Below, one piece after another: positions 49,001 through 59,646 of a stretch of DNA of 64,000 bases; the first letter of the stretch is position 1, and each line of letters opens with the position of its first letter. Below the pieces are notes generated by a model that worked only from the letters and a program-made list of their open reading frames with translations, did no database searches and was not told the DNA's origin. The translations under genes and the position numbers were made by a program. The DNA is from Xenopus tropicalis (Eukaryota; Chordata; Amphibia; Anura; Pipidae): NCBI RefSeq assembly GCF_000004195.4, contig NC_030685.2, forward strand, positions 53,892,016 to 53,956,015. Reading direction: 5' to 3'.

Positions 49001-52000
49001 CTTTGAAAAAGTATTTTTTGAATGCCCCTTCTGATGGTGAATCAGCACAAGTATCCCAGCGGTCGTCGCTAGACAGTTTAACGACCAATGATACAGTTCG
49101 AGTGGATCTCAGTGTGACTCCTCTTGTTGATTCTGACATTAAGCTTGATTTTGATGATGAACGTCGGCTCCATGATTTATATAGCTTACAGAATGAGTCT
49201 GCTGTATCCTCGTACCAATTTGGTGTTGACTCGAGTGTATTACATGATAAACTTAGAATAGGATCTGATTTTTATCCGGTGCATCTTAGGGGTAGCTCAA
49301 TTGATAAGTTTCATGAACTGATTGAGAGTAAGTTATTGAAGCTTAAGGCTGAAACTATGAGTCAGCATACTATTTCCAACTTAACTGTGGAAGAGAGGGC
49401 AGCTTTGAAGCAGTTACAACAAGATAGTTCTTTGGTAGTTAAAAATGCTGATAAGGGGGGCATGGTCGTAGTACTAGATAGTGAGTCTTATAGAAATTAT
49501 GCCATGCGTCAGCTTACTGATCCTCTTACTTATTTGGTTCTGGCGAGTGATCCCACAATTGAGTTTAGGAAGATTTTAATTTCCCTTGTTCACGAAGCCT
49601 TTAAGTGTGGTTTGTTCACTGAAAGGATAAGGGAGTATTTAATACCCTCCTCTCCTCAAATACCTCTATTTCACCATTTGCCTAAAGTCCATAAAACTGA
49701 GCGTCCGCCACTAGGGAGGCCTATAGTATCTTGTATATCTTCCCTCAATGAAAGGTTATCTGAGTATATTGATATTTATTTGCAGCCCTTAGTTAAGCGG
49801 TTGGTCTCTTTTGTTTTAGACACTAAGCAGGTGTTACAGCTTATGGATGGTTTGAGGTGGCATGAAAGTTTCTCTTGGGGCACCACTGACGTAACCTCGT
49901 TGTATTCATGCATTCCTCATGATAAAGGGTTGTAGGCAGTTTCTTATCACTTGGACAATTACAGTGTTTATGATGTAGTCCCTAAAATTTTTATTTTAGA
50001 TTCTATTAAATATTTGCTTTCGCACAATTTTTTTCTTTTTGATGGGGTTTTTTACCTCCAGAAATGTGGGACGTCAATGGGCGCAAAGTTTGCCCCACCT
50101 ACGCCAATCTGTACATGGGTTGGTGGGAGGAGTCCCACATGTATGGGGGCAATTCGATGCACTTATCTAACATAGTGTTTTATAAACGCTATGTTGACGA
50201 CCTCTTGTTTATTTGGCGGGGGTCGGAACTTCAATTTTTGCACTTTGTGGGTGATTTAAATGATAATGACTTAAATTTGAGGTTCACTAGTGAGTTCAAT
50301 AGGACTACTATCTCTTTCTTGGACTTGAAGCTTGTTGCTTCTGGTTCCTCCGTTGAAATTACTATCTTTAGGAAAGCGTGCTCAGGGAATTCACTATTGA
50401 GGGCGGATTCGTGTCATCCAGGCCATATGTTTAAAGGGATTCCCTTGGGACAGTTTTATCGCTTGCGGAGGAACTGTAGTGCGGACCGTGCTTTCTTGGA
50501 ACAGTCGATCCTTTTACGTGACAGGTCTCTAGAAAAAGAGGCTTAGGGATAGCAATGTTTTACCCACTTTTGTAACTGCTTTTAGTAACCAGTTTTATAA
50601 AATTAGGAAGATAGTAAATGATCTTATCCCTATATTGTACAATGATTCAGATTTGGCATCAATTTTGCAAGGTGGTTGCAATATAGTGGCTCGGAGAGCG
50701 CCCACTTTGGGCAATTTGTTGTCACCTACATTATGGAGATCACAACCTTTGAGGACCAATTGGTTAACTACAAAAGGGACCTATCAATGTTGTGCCCGTA
50801 GATGTGTTACTTGTGCACGTATTAAGCAGTCTAGCAGCTTTACTAGCACGGCAACCGGAAAAACGTATGATATGCGCTTCTACGTGAATTGTAATACATG
50901 ATATGTGGTCTATTTGCTGACTTGTTCCAAATGTGGTGTTCAATATGTGGGTTGTACAACTCGTGCTTTAAAATGCAGGATGAGAGAACACATTAGACAC
51001 ATTGTAGCCTGTGATAGTAGCAGTCCGGTATCGAGGCATTTTATACATTGTAATGGATCAAACATAAGATTCTTATAAATTCAAGCCATTGAGAGAATAA
51101 CTTCTGATGAAAGGCGCACTGATATGTTCATGAGGCTTTTACGCTCCAAAATTAAATGGATATTTATCTTTAGTACCCTGTTTCCCCCAAAAATAGGACA
51201 TCCTCCGAAAGTAAGGCACCCCCCCCGATTTTTCACCCCCCTCGGAAAATAAGGCACCCCCCGAAAATAAGACACCCACCTAGGCTGGGCGATAAATCTC
51301 GCCCAAACGATGGAATAAATGTGTACTGTGTTCTTCTTCATGGAAAAATAAGACATCCCCTGAAAATAAGACCTAGTACATATTTTGGAGCTTAAAAAAA
51401 TATAAGACAGTGTCTTATTTTCGGGGAAACACGGTACACAGCATCCCAATGGACTTAATTCTGTTTTTGATGTCAGTTGTTACGTTTAGCCCTTTAGGCT
51501 TTTTTGGTTTTTGCGCTTCAGCGTTAGTATATATTTATTCTTAACACATTATTGACTTACTTTTAAATGGCTCGTTTTAGGGTCATTTTACTTTATGGGT
51601 ATATCTTTACTTTTTACAATTTATGACCTTACTGCTTGAGTGGATTTCTTATTTTTCATTTTTCTAATAATGCTTATTTACTTGTTTTACATCTTGATGC
51701 TAATAATTTATTTATTTATAGATGTATTTAACTTATTTACATATGAATTCAATATTTCACATTATTAGTTTTGGGGGTTTTGCTTATGTCATTGGTGTAG
51801 TTTATTTGTTGTTTTCATTAATGTTCATTTTATTTTATGTCTCTTTATCTAGTTTTGCTCTGGGGGGGTAGGGGTGGGTGTGCTTTCTCCGCCCCTTAAT
51901 TAATTTGTTGGCTACAGCCGATTATTTTCATTCGTTATTTAAACCCTCTGTCTATTGGACTGTTCAAGCCTATGATTAAGTGCGCATGTGCACGAAACGC

Positions 52001-55000
52001 GTTAGGCGTTCAGCCTTTTAATGAATCAATAAAGAATCGTTTCTAAAGCAAAATCTTCAAGTCCGGAGCGCTTGGTGTTCTTCATGTAAGATTATGTATG
52101 TGTGTGTGAGTGTATATGTGTTGGTATATATGTGAGTTTATATATGTGAGTGTATATGTGTTTGAGTGTATGTGTGTTTGAGTGTATATGTGTGAGTATA
52201 TATGTGAATGTACATGTGTAAGTGTATGTGTGTGAGTGTGTGTATATATATGAGTGTATATGTGTTTGTGTGTGAATGTATGTATGTGTATGTATATATG
52301 TGTAGGTTTATGTGTGTGAGTGTATATATATGAGTATATGTGTGAGTGTATATGTGAATGTACATGTCTAAGTGCATGTGTGTGCGTATATACGTGAGTG
52401 TATATGTGTTTGTGTGTGAATGTATGTATGTGTATGTATATATGTGTAGGTTTATGTGTGTGAGTGTATGTGTGAGTATATATGTGAGTGTATATGTGTG
52501 AGTTTGTGTGTGAGTGTATGTATATATGTGTAGGTTTATGTGTGCGAGTGTATATGTGGGTGTATGTGCGTGAGTGTATATGTATAAGTGTAACACAACT
52601 TTTTACGGGTCACAGAGTATTTAACTCCCCCACAACGAGGTCCCTTCTAGTATTAAGTCCTAACCTCCCCCCCCCCTCGTGACGCACACACGGTGGTGAG
52701 GTTGCAGGGGCGAGGTGGCTGAACGAGTTGCCTAGGCTGCCCACCTCTGAAGGCACTTGTTACCAGAAAATTTTAGAAGCCCATGTATCCTATAGGAATG
52801 GCTACAGGGGAGGACTGAAAAACTGCTACCAGAAGAGCACCCTGTGTCTGTTTGAACCAGTAGAGAAAATGGTGTGTATCAGTGTTACCTAAGATTTAAA
52901 AAAAACTATAATATACTATTTTATAATGTTTATAATGTTTAGATTAAATATATCCTGAGTTACTGGTAAATACCTACAACTCAATTTTATCATCTGCAAT
53001 TAACACCCATGCCCCCCTGCAGCCCCAACGCAGTCGTGCCCACAATCCCCTTCCCTGGCTTAACCCTCAGACACGATTTCTGCGCTCCTGTGCACAATCT
53101 GCTGAGCGCATTTGGAGGAAATCACACGTTAAAGCTGACTTCGTCCACTATAAAATTTCTTATGGTGTGCCTCAATACTGCTCTATCCCAGGCCAAGCAA
53201 GCATACTATAACACACTTATAAATAATAATAAATCAAACCCGCGGCGCTTATTCTCCATATTTAACGCGCTACTTCATCCTTCACCTAATGAATCAATCA
53301 TATCTGAACACACCCCCCAGGACTTTGCTGACTTCTTTAAAAGCAAAGTCGATTCTATCTGCAAACAATTTTCCCAACCCTCTGATACCAGTAATCTCAA
53401 CCTTCCTAAATCTCCTCTCTCCGTATTCAGCTCCTTCAGTCTCGTAACAGAGTCTGAAGTTTCTCAGCTTCTCCGATCCTCTCCGCCTACTACCTGCTTG
53501 CTGGATCCTATGCCCTCATCCCTACTAAAACAGTGTGCCCCTGCCCTTACTCCAGCTCTAACCCACATATTCAATTCCTCTCTGGCTTCTGGTACTTTTC
53601 CCTCTCTTCAAACAAGCATGTGTCACACCCATTCTTAAAAAGGCTACGCTGGACCCATCCTGCCTTTCTAACTACCGTTCCGTCTCTCTCCTGCCCCTAG
53701 CCTCTAAACTCCTGGAACATCTTGTCTTTTCTCGTGTCACTAACTTCCTCTGCACCCATAATCTGCTGGACCCTATGCAGTCTGGTTTTCGGCCTGCGCA
53801 CTCCACTGAGACGGCCTTATGTAGAGTGGCAAATGATCTCCAGACTGCCAAGGCTAAAGGACGCTACTCGGTCCTCATTCTCCAAGACCTTTCCTCTGCT
53901 TTTGATACTGTCGACCATTCTGTCCTTATGCAAATTCTCTATTCTCTGGGTATCCGGGATCAGGCTGCATCCTGGTTCTCCTCCTATCTCTCTAACCGTT
54001 CCTTCTCTGTCGCTCTTGCTAACAAATCCTCTACCCCGGTTCCGCTTAGTGTGGGGGTACCTCAGGGCTCTGTGCTTGGTCCCCTGCTGTTCTCCCTGTA
54101 CACTCTCTCTCTAGGAGACCTTATTTCTTCTTTTGGTCTTAAATATCACTTATATGCAGATGACATTCAGATATATTTAGACACCCCTGCACTAACTGCT
54201 GATGTTCAAACCCAAATTGGTAACTGCCTCCTGGCTATCTCCTCCTGGATGAACCGACGCCAGCTCAAACTTAACCTAGCTAAAACAGAGCTCATGGTCT
54301 TCCCGCCCAAAACTGGCCCTCCTCCTCCTTTCACCATTACTATTGATGGCATGACCATCAACCCTGTAAATTCTGCACGCTGCCTTGGGGTTATCTTTGA
54401 CCAGTCCCTCTCCTTCTCTAACCATATTAATAACACTGCCAAAACCTGCCGCTTTTTCCTCCGCAATATTGCCAAGATACGCCCCTTTCTTTCACAAGCA
54501 ACAGCTAAAACACTAATCCATGCCCTTATCCTTTCCCGCTTAGATTACTGCAATCTCCTACTAACCGGCCTCCCAGACTCCCACCTCTCTCCCCTGCAAT
54601 CAATTTTAAACTCTGCTGCCAGGATCCTCCTGCTCTCTCCTAAGAGGGAACCTGCTCAGCCTCATTTAAGCTCACTAGCATGGCTGCCTGTCAAGCAAAG
54701 GATAGCTTACAAAATCCTTCTGCTGACATTCAAAGCCCTTCACTCCTCTGCTCCTCACTACATTTCTTCACTGGTCTCCCTACATGTTCCTGGTCGTCTC
54801 CTCCGCTCCTCTCAGAGCCTCCATCTTTTTACACCATCCACACCCACTGCGCTCTCGTCTTAAACCTTTCTATCTCGCTGCTCCTTACCTCTGGAACTCT
54901 ATCCCTGAATCCCTCCGTAGGGAACAATCACCCACTCTCTTTAAGAAAAAACTCAGCTGTTACCTTCTGGAGCACTAAAACATTATTTTGCCCAGTTTTA

Positions 55001-55165
55001 TTATTATTATTTATTATTTATTATTTTGCCTGCGCTTAAGGGCAAAGGGCCCATACCTGGTGCACTCTTACCTTCCAGTTTGTGCCTGTATGTTATCCAA
55101 CCACTCAGATTGTAAGCTCTATGGGTCAGGGACCTCCTTCCTACTGTGTCTCATACCACATGGCA

Positions 55166-55213
<48 letters not shown>

Positions 55214-58200
55214 TGTATTTATTGTATTTATTTATTATATCACTTGTCCTCTCTGTGTGTAATTTTGTATTCTGTAAGACTGTACAGTGCTGCGTACCCT
55301 TGTGGCGCTTTATAAATAAAGTTATACATACATACATACATACATATACAAGTGTATCATTTATATACATATATATATATATATATATACAGTGTATATT
55401 CTATTATTTTTCTGTTATTGAACAATTTAAGGATTTATTTTTAATATTGTGATTTATTTCTATGTAATCTATTTCCAGTCATAATATAATCTAACTTTAT
55501 TATTTGGTGATCTCCTTGCCATACTATTCTAAAAAAAAAATCACATTAACATTCAAACCCAGACCAGTCATGGTTTCCCCACTGAGTTTGTATATATGTA
55601 TATATTATAGCATTGTATTGGTAGTGAACATTGCTAAAGTAAGGGCTGTAACACCAGCTAGAATGTAAATCGGCGGTGGGATGGCATTTCGAGGGGGGGT
55701 TAGTCGTCCGTGACAAGGGAGATTTGAAGCACAGCGACTAATCTTCCCATGTGTCACAGCCCTAAGCACTATGAAATGACATATACCTGGATGGAGAGAG
55801 GTGGGTTTATTAATTCATGCTCATCCTCTGGTGGAGCAGATGGGTCTATCAGGTGATTTTCTGTCTGATGTAATTTATCTAAAAATAAAAACAGTAATTA
55901 TAGAAATAAATATACCTCAGGTGTAAACAAACTCCAGTGGGACAGAACACTTATAAATGGGCGCTGCCAGAGCCAGAAGCTGGACTTAGTGAGGTCCTGG
56001 GTGGAAAGGGCAGAAGAGTCCGGCCTGAACCCACCCGTGACCCACTTCCAATGTGTGGATGTTAGACAGAACCCACCTGACCCGTGGCTTTTGGCCCGGC
56101 CTGCACATCAATATACTGCAGTATTTTTCCCAGAATTCCAGTGTAATAGTGGCCACATGCTAAGTTGCACCCACCACATACTGCATCAGGTATCGGACCC
56201 CTTATCCAGAAACCCATTATCCAGAAAGTTCCGAATTACGAAAGGCTGTCTCCCATAGACTTCATTTTAATCAAATAATTCACATTTTTTTAAAATTATT
56301 TCCTTTCTCTGTGTAATAATAAAACAGTACCTTGCACTTGATCCCAACAAAGATAAAAAGAATCGTTATTGGAGCCAAAACAATCCTTTTGGTTTTAATA
56401 ACTGTTTAAATACTTTTTTAGACTTAAGGTAGGAGATCTGAATTATAGAAAGACCCCTTATCTGGAAAACCCCAGGTCCTGAGCATTCTGGATAATGGGT
56501 CTCATACTTGTACTCGAAATTCAGCAAATTTTCTCCAATGCAGTAACCTAATGCAACCAGCTACATTTTTGTTTTCATTCTTTTACTTGTATAAGGGTCA
56601 CATGCAAATCACTGATCACCACTGATTATCTTGGTAAATAAGCCCAAATGACATCCAACTTGGCCCCACGATGGTGAAACCCAAAAGATAATTTTATTAC
56701 TAGAGGAAGTGACCAAATTAGTATAAAAAATGTACCAGGTAAACAGGTAATATAAACAGGTGCTCTCATTCAGATCCAAAAAGTCTGGTACTTCCCTTCC
56801 ATTTATCATGAACTATGTTCAAAGTAAAATAACCAAACAAACTGTTCATGGATATTGGTCTTTGCTGCAGCCAGATAAAGATTTTAAAAAGGTCTTACTT
56901 GATTCTCTTTTGTTTAACTGCACTAAAACAAAATAGCCTTAGACATGCATTATATGCTTCCAAAGCTGACCCCTTAAGAATGGCACATAAAAATGGAGCA
57001 GTATAAATGGTGAGAGCATTTGACTGTTTAGGGCTGTGACAACCTCTCAAAGCAAATTCGCCGACTTTGGCAAATCGCTGCGCCGTGATTTACATTCTAG
57101 CCGGTGGGATGGCATTTCGGGGAGATTAGTCGCCCGCGACAAGGAAGATTTGTTGCATGGCGACTAATCTCCCTGTTTGTCACAGCCCTTAAAGGAGAAA
57201 GAAAGGTAAAAACGAAGTAAGCTTTATCAGAAATGTCTATGTAAATACAGCCATAAGCACTCACAGAAACGCTGCACTGACTTCTCTGGAAAAAGATTTC
57301 TTGTGTCTGTAATTCCTGTGCCACAGACACGCAGCTCTCTGCTCTCTCCTGCTCCCCCCTCCCTCAAGAATGCTAAGAACTCATTCCCCCCCCCCTTAGG
57401 AATGTAGATCTGAGCCAATCAGCAGGAAGCTGACTCATAGTCTTACTAACTGAGCATGTTCACTTCGTCTGGGTGTCTGTGCAGGAGCGAGGCATTATGG
57501 GAACTTTCTTTACCCAGCTCAGTGTTGTTTCTTCCTATTTTGCTTCAGATCTTCTGAACAGGTGAAATATGGGGAGACTTAAGGGCACTATTGAGACAAC
57601 TGAAGGTATGCCTGCAGCTTGAGATTAACTCTTTACTAGCCTTTCCTTCTCCTTTAAGCTGTATATATTGCGTTGCTTAATTTAAAAAATAGGGATTGGG
57701 TAAATATCTGGGTAAATGCACATTGGGGCAATGCTGGGGTAATATTCTAACCAAGAAAAATACTGTGGATACAAAAGTATATAGAGGTAGTTAGCACTTC
57801 TCCTATAGGTGGGGGATAGTAGATGCTTATAAGTTACAGGAGAATAAACATGATACATTATTCCTCAGAGGCTAAAATAATTGTTGAAGTATTAAAGGGA
57901 TCCTAAACCCAAACTTACATTTTAAGTAAAGGCCCTAAGACCCTAACCATAAATCTCACTTATATGTTTCATTTAGAGTGTTTCAGGCACCTGGCAGGGT
58001 AACAAACAAAATTATTTAACAAGACTGATTGGGAACTATAGGCAGGGCCGGATTTCCAAATTGGCCGCCCCGGGGCCACCCCCGGTCGCACGCCCCCCCC
58101 CCCCCCCCCGAGTGCGCATGCGCGATACAGGGGGAGAGGGGTTTGCGTGCAGTGGCCCAAACTTGGATAAGGAGCAGTGGGGAGAAGTCCCCCCATTGCT

Positions 58201-58960
58201 CCGTATGGGTACAACACTTTTTAGATTTTGGTGCTTAACCTCAACCTACCTCCCCGTTCCTTGTATTTTTCAATTATTTTCAATAGATCAGGCGCAACCT
58301 TTTTGAAGATATCTTCCAGGAGTTCAACATCGTCTTCTGTAATGGAGTTCTCTCTTTCCAGTTGACATAACACTTCCAGAAAGGTCTAAAATCCAAGAAT
58401 ACCGAGATCTTTATACTATTGTTATGCACTTTCTTCTTGCAACAATCATTTTTTTTTAATATTAAGTTACACACACACAATTAAAGTGAATTTTCATGTA
58501 AGCACAGAAAACATTTTACTTACCATTTTATACCTCATCTCAAGTCCATATATCTGAGGAATGACAAAACTACCTGGGGGATGGAGGGGTGCCTGGTGAA
58601 GCCGCAATAAGTCATATCAGAAGCGGCATGGCAAAAGAAAGTAATCGCTAGTTATGCGCAAGTGCCACAACATGGCTGCTGGAACCAGGAGCTCCTTTCC
58701 CATGCAGGCAGCCTAACACAGTAGGGGGCTATTTTTTAATTATTTTTATTTTTTTAAAAAAGACTATTGTTTCCCTCAACCAGAGTGCAATCTTTCCTGA
58801 ATTTTGACATGCTGCAGATAAAAGCATGAGAGTTTTAGAAACCCTGTGCATTTGTTGTCTCACCTTGTTTTCTTTATGCTTCTTCTGAAGAGGCAGTAGG
58901 AAGTATACACGCTTTTCATCGTCTCCAGCGATATTTTCTGAAAGCTGATAAAGCATTTGC
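36903..58960 (-). CDS. casp10: Caspase-10-like initiator caspase (DED1 exon off-window)
   Basis: Visible minus-strand exons: 58960-58864 and 58385-58250 (DED2), candidate linkers 55878-55787, 44073-44017 and 42732-42653, then catalytic 41664-41562, 40108-39622 and 37080-36903. The product would be a cysteine protease recruited by DEDs to death-receptor/FADD complexes and activated by dimerisation and cleavage. Catalytic His is in CILTHGESG, Cys in FFIQACQG, and the large-small subunit site is [35 protein letters not shown] and [10 protein letters not shown] resemble caspase-10 more than caspase-8. The C-terminus ([10 protein letters not shown] ... [10 protein letters not shown]) follows the full-length form of the family. 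The middle is stretched by about 8 kb of retroelements between 47 and 55 kb. DED1 was not found up to 64000. Phase analysis shows that the three linker exons cannot all be used in one simple order. Confidence 0.82.
37203..37290 (+). mobile_element. L2-like LINE 3' UTR fragment
   Basis: The string gattgtaagctct, then gggcagggacctccttc and tactgtgtctca, matches the 3' UTR of the L2-like LINE at about 55105-55165. Confidence 0.7.
38912..39389. mobile_element. TTAA-type MITE with GGAGTTGTTCACCTT ends
   Basis: It starts TTAAAGGAGTTGTTCACCTT and ends AAGGTGAACCACCCCTTTAG (a decayed TTAA). Partial relatives are at about 42200-42360 and 46060-46270. Confidence 0.75.
39622..40108 (-). CDS. casp10: casp10 catalytic exon (His and Cys, p20/p10 junction)
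   Basis: A 487-nt exon with acceptor acacattccag and donor CCAAG|gttagt, phase 1 in and phase 2 out. In order it holds [33 protein letters not shown] (catalytic His), the S-loop FFIQACQG (catalytic Cys), [10 protein letters not shown] (inter-subunit cleavage after Asp), [17 protein letters not shown] and GSWYIQALC of the small subunit. No stop or frameshift. Confidence 0.95.
41562..41664 (-). CDS. casp10: casp10 exon at the start of the caspase domain
   Basis: A 103-nt exon with acceptor tttctaaaag and donor GCTG|gtaaag, phase 0 in and phase 1 out. It encodes [18 protein letters not shown] and GSDKDAG. The Arg of RGYCLI is the substrate-pocket arginine of caspases, and DAG leads into the ALSDVF of the next exon. 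Confidence 0.92.
42653..42732 (-). CDS. casp10: casp10 linker exon, 80 nt
   Basis: Acceptor ctgatttacag and donor AAAGAG|gtttgt, phase 1 in and phase 0 out. It encodes [15 protein letters not shown] and EMTPQANKE, polar linker sequence between DED and caspase domain. It joins the 41664 exon without a shift. Confidence 0.75.
44017..44095 (-). CDS. casp10: casp10 linker exon or alternative first exon
   Basis: The donor GGAAG|gtgagc and the reading frame [18 protein letters not shown] fit the next exon (G|AT = Asp). There are two readings. It may be an internal 57-nt exon starting at 44073 after the weak acceptor caccgaag (phase 1 to 1). Or it may be a first coding exon starting at ATG 44095-44093 (A at -3), with an in-frame TAA just upstream, which would give a caspase without DEDs. 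I cannot decide between them from sequence. Confidence 0.55.
44298..44484 (+). promoter_or_regulatory. Promoter-like palindrome with TATAAAAG
   Basis: Arms such as ataaggttgcaccccgtgcg and its inverse surround a centre near 44391, and TATAAAAGGGCCC occurs on the right arm. It is clearly related to 19285-19365 inside a different element. Activity is inferred only. Confidence 0.4.
44490..44790. repeat. Tandem array of tactgt..tatgggg units
   Basis: Degenerate 18-36 bp units alternate tactgtctatgggg and cactttctatgggg. Confidence 0.8.
46801..47418. mobile_element. MITE with TAGGGTTGACTCACTAAAG inverted ends
   Basis: The left end tagggttgactcactaaagt and the right end cttagtgaatcaaccctat are inverse. 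The interior is rich in TGCG/CGCA and self-complementary. Confidence 0.8.
47863..51477 (+). pseudogene. Penelope-like reverse transcriptase with GIY-YIG endonuclease, broken
   Basis: The N-terminal part from ATG 47863 ([12 protein letters not shown]) has a stop at 48340 and a frame change at the C-run near 48645, then further stops. The RT core runs 48880-50545: [60 protein letters not shown] with stop 49933, [11 protein letters not shown] with a frameshift near 50095, then [10 protein letters not shown] and [13 protein letters not shown] stop at 50544 and a TGA at 50899 precede the GIY-YIG block ([21 protein letters not shown]) of the C-terminal endonuclease that distinguishes this class. 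The last codons (HPNGLN...FD) lie beyond the MITE. The copy is inactive. Confidence 0.85.
51176..51434. mobile_element. Mariner-like MITE inside the Penelope-like element
   Basis: Flanked by TA (51174-51175 and 51435-51436). Terminal inverted repeats are about 28 bp: left ccctgtttcccccaaaaata, right its inverse tattttcggggaaacacgg. Removing it with one TA restores a continuous frame across the junction, so it inserted into an older, intact 3' coding end. Confidence 0.85.
51968..52007 (+). ncRNA. Degenerate hammerhead-like motif in the Penelope-like 3' end
   Basis: Stem I GCCT/AGGC, core ATGATTA (two changes from CTGANGA), stem II GTGC/GCAC, GAAAC, palindromic AACGCGTT and a GTT triplet. The core changes suggest it may not cleave. 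Confidence 0.5.
53009..54980 (+). pseudogene. L2-like reverse transcriptase, two frameshifts
   Basis: The first segment at 53009-53600 ends ...[17 protein letters not shown]. The frame then changes near 53605 and continues ([16 protein letters not shown]) into [49 protein letters not shown] (catalytic YADD present), [15 protein letters not shown] and [13 protein letters not shown] second frame change near 54835 leads to the C-terminal WNSIPESLR...TLFKKKL, ending at about 54980. Not active. Confidence 0.88.
55170..55213. repeat. (TA)n microsatellite
   Basis: A TA run within the L2-like 3' UTR. A second short one is at about 55368-55390. Confidence 0.95.
55645..55767. mobile_element. MITE with GGGCTGTRACA ... 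TGTCACAGCCC ends
   Basis: Left end agggctgtaacac, right end tgtgtcacagccct. A longer relative is at 57033-57188. Confidence 0.7.
55787..55878 (-). CDS. casp10: casp10 linker exon, 92 nt
   Basis: Acceptor tttatttttag and donor ATCCAG|gtatat, phase 1 in and phase 0 out. It encodes [19 protein letters not shown] and then [11 protein letters not shown], an acidic, proline-containing linker. Entry phase fits the DED2b exon at 58250. Exit phase fits 41664 directly but not 44073. Confidence 0.7.
57033..57188. mobile_element. MITE with GGGCTGTGACA inverted ends
   Basis: Left gggctgtgaca, right tgtcacagccc. The interior is palindromic (ggagattagtcgcc and its inverse). It abuts the TTAA of the next MITE. 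Confidence 0.8.
57193..57653. mobile_element. Complete TTAA MITE (reference copy of the 17708 family)
   Basis: TTAA is at 57189-57192 and 57654-57657; ends AGGAGAAAGAAAGG and CCTTTCCTTCTCCT. Uninterrupted, and inverse to the copy at 17708-18466. Confidence 0.87.
58250..58385 (-). CDS. casp10: casp10 DED2b exon
   Basis: A 136-nt exon with acceptor cttggattttag and donor GGGAG|gtaggt, phase 0 in and phase 1 out. It encodes [19 protein letters not shown] ... [13 protein letters not shown], the second half of DED2, resembling caspase-8/-10 DED2 C-termini. A hAT-like fragment ends about 35 bp downstream of the donor. Confidence 0.88.
58864..58960 (-). CDS. casp10: casp10 DED2a exon
   Basis: A 97-nt exon with acceptor aaatggcag and donor AACAAG|gtgaga. 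One base completes the previous codon, then 32 codons: [18 protein letters not shown] ... HKENK. Length and phase equal the 6783-6879 exon. The preceding DED1 exon is not in the window. Confidence 0.88.
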
Positions 58961-59169
58961 CTGCCATTTATAAATATAGAGCATATTGTAATCATTCTAC
59001 TCATATAGGTTTCTCTCACAAAGTAATATATTCAGAAATGTATATAACAATATAACTTCCTTCATAAGAGCACATCAGCCTTCTTAGCAATTCTCGATTA
59101 TACAAACAGTAACACAAAGAAATGGGTTTTCTATGCATGTAAAGAAAATTAACTGTTGCCCTTCACTAT

Positions 59170-59646
59170 GGGGCAGATTCATCAAAGTATGAGTTCGAAT
59201 CCCGAAACGGGTAAAACTCGGATTAGATACGATAATTTCTGATGATCGGAAATGTTATGAAAATGCTTACAAAAAAATTAGTCACCATAATATTGTATTG
59301 GTGATCCAAAAGTCACAAAATTTTCGTATCCAAGCGAACGTAAATGGTGGGAAAACCTTTCTGACTTTGATCCTTCTCTGCATGATTTTGGAAGCCTCCC
59401 ATAGGAATCAATGGCACTCTGCAGCTCCAACCTGGCCCAAGGAAAGTCACGATAACGAAGCTTGAATGAATCCGAAACTTTCCTACTCTTTGCGAAATTT
59501 GATTTTGTGCGTAAATTTTGTCCCAAAGTATGAAAAAGTTGTGCAAATTAAAGAAAAAATTGCAGAAAATACGCACAGTTCTATAAATTAGAAAAAATAC
59601 AAATTTTTTGTATTCTGACTCAATCGTACTTTGATAAATGTGCCCC
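59170..59646. mobile_element. MITE with GGGGCAGATTCATCAAAGTA inverted ends
   Basis: The left end ggggcagattcatcaaagta and the right end tactttgataaatgtgcccc are inverse. A shorter relative is at 62868-63201 (aggggcagatttatcaaaac). Confidence 0.8.

Larger units (their letters stand above)
47553..52083 (+). mobile_element. Penelope-like retroelement, near full length, 10-bp target duplication
   Basis: The flanks carry identical atgtaagatt (47543-47552 and 52084-52093) in GT-rich minisatellite. The element is about 4.5 kb: a 5' region, a broken coding region at 47863-51475, an AT-rich 3' UTR, a hammerhead-like motif at 51968-52007 and AATAAAG near the end (about 52028). A 259-bp mariner-like MITE is inserted near the 3' end of the coding region. 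It lies antisense within the casp10 gene, between linker exons. Confidence 0.85.
47460..52591. repeat. GT/TATATG minisatellite split by a Penelope-like element
   Basis: Units of the type gtgagtgtatatgt run at 47460-47552 and resume at 52084-52591; the part between is the inserted Penelope-like element. The open Thr-His-Tyr frame on the minus strand is an artefact of the repeat. Confidence 0.85.
52985..55346 (+). mobile_element. L2-like (CR1/L2 group) LINE, 5' truncated
   Basis: The endonuclease domain is missing; the element starts in the middle of ORF2. The 3' UTR carries the gattgtaagctct...gggacctcctt signature, an internal (TA)n and a tail of TACA repeats at 55320-55346, as is usual for this group, which lacks poly(A). 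It is a second retroelement in the same casp10 intron. Confidence 0.85.

Noticed and set aside
52138..52596. 152-codon Thr/His/Tyr-rich open frame on the minus strand
   Set aside because: A translation of the GT-rich minisatellite; the same bias exists in other frames.
47460..52600. Telomere-like repeat array
   Set aside because: The units are gtgagtgtatatgt-type, not TTAGGG; ordinary minisatellite.
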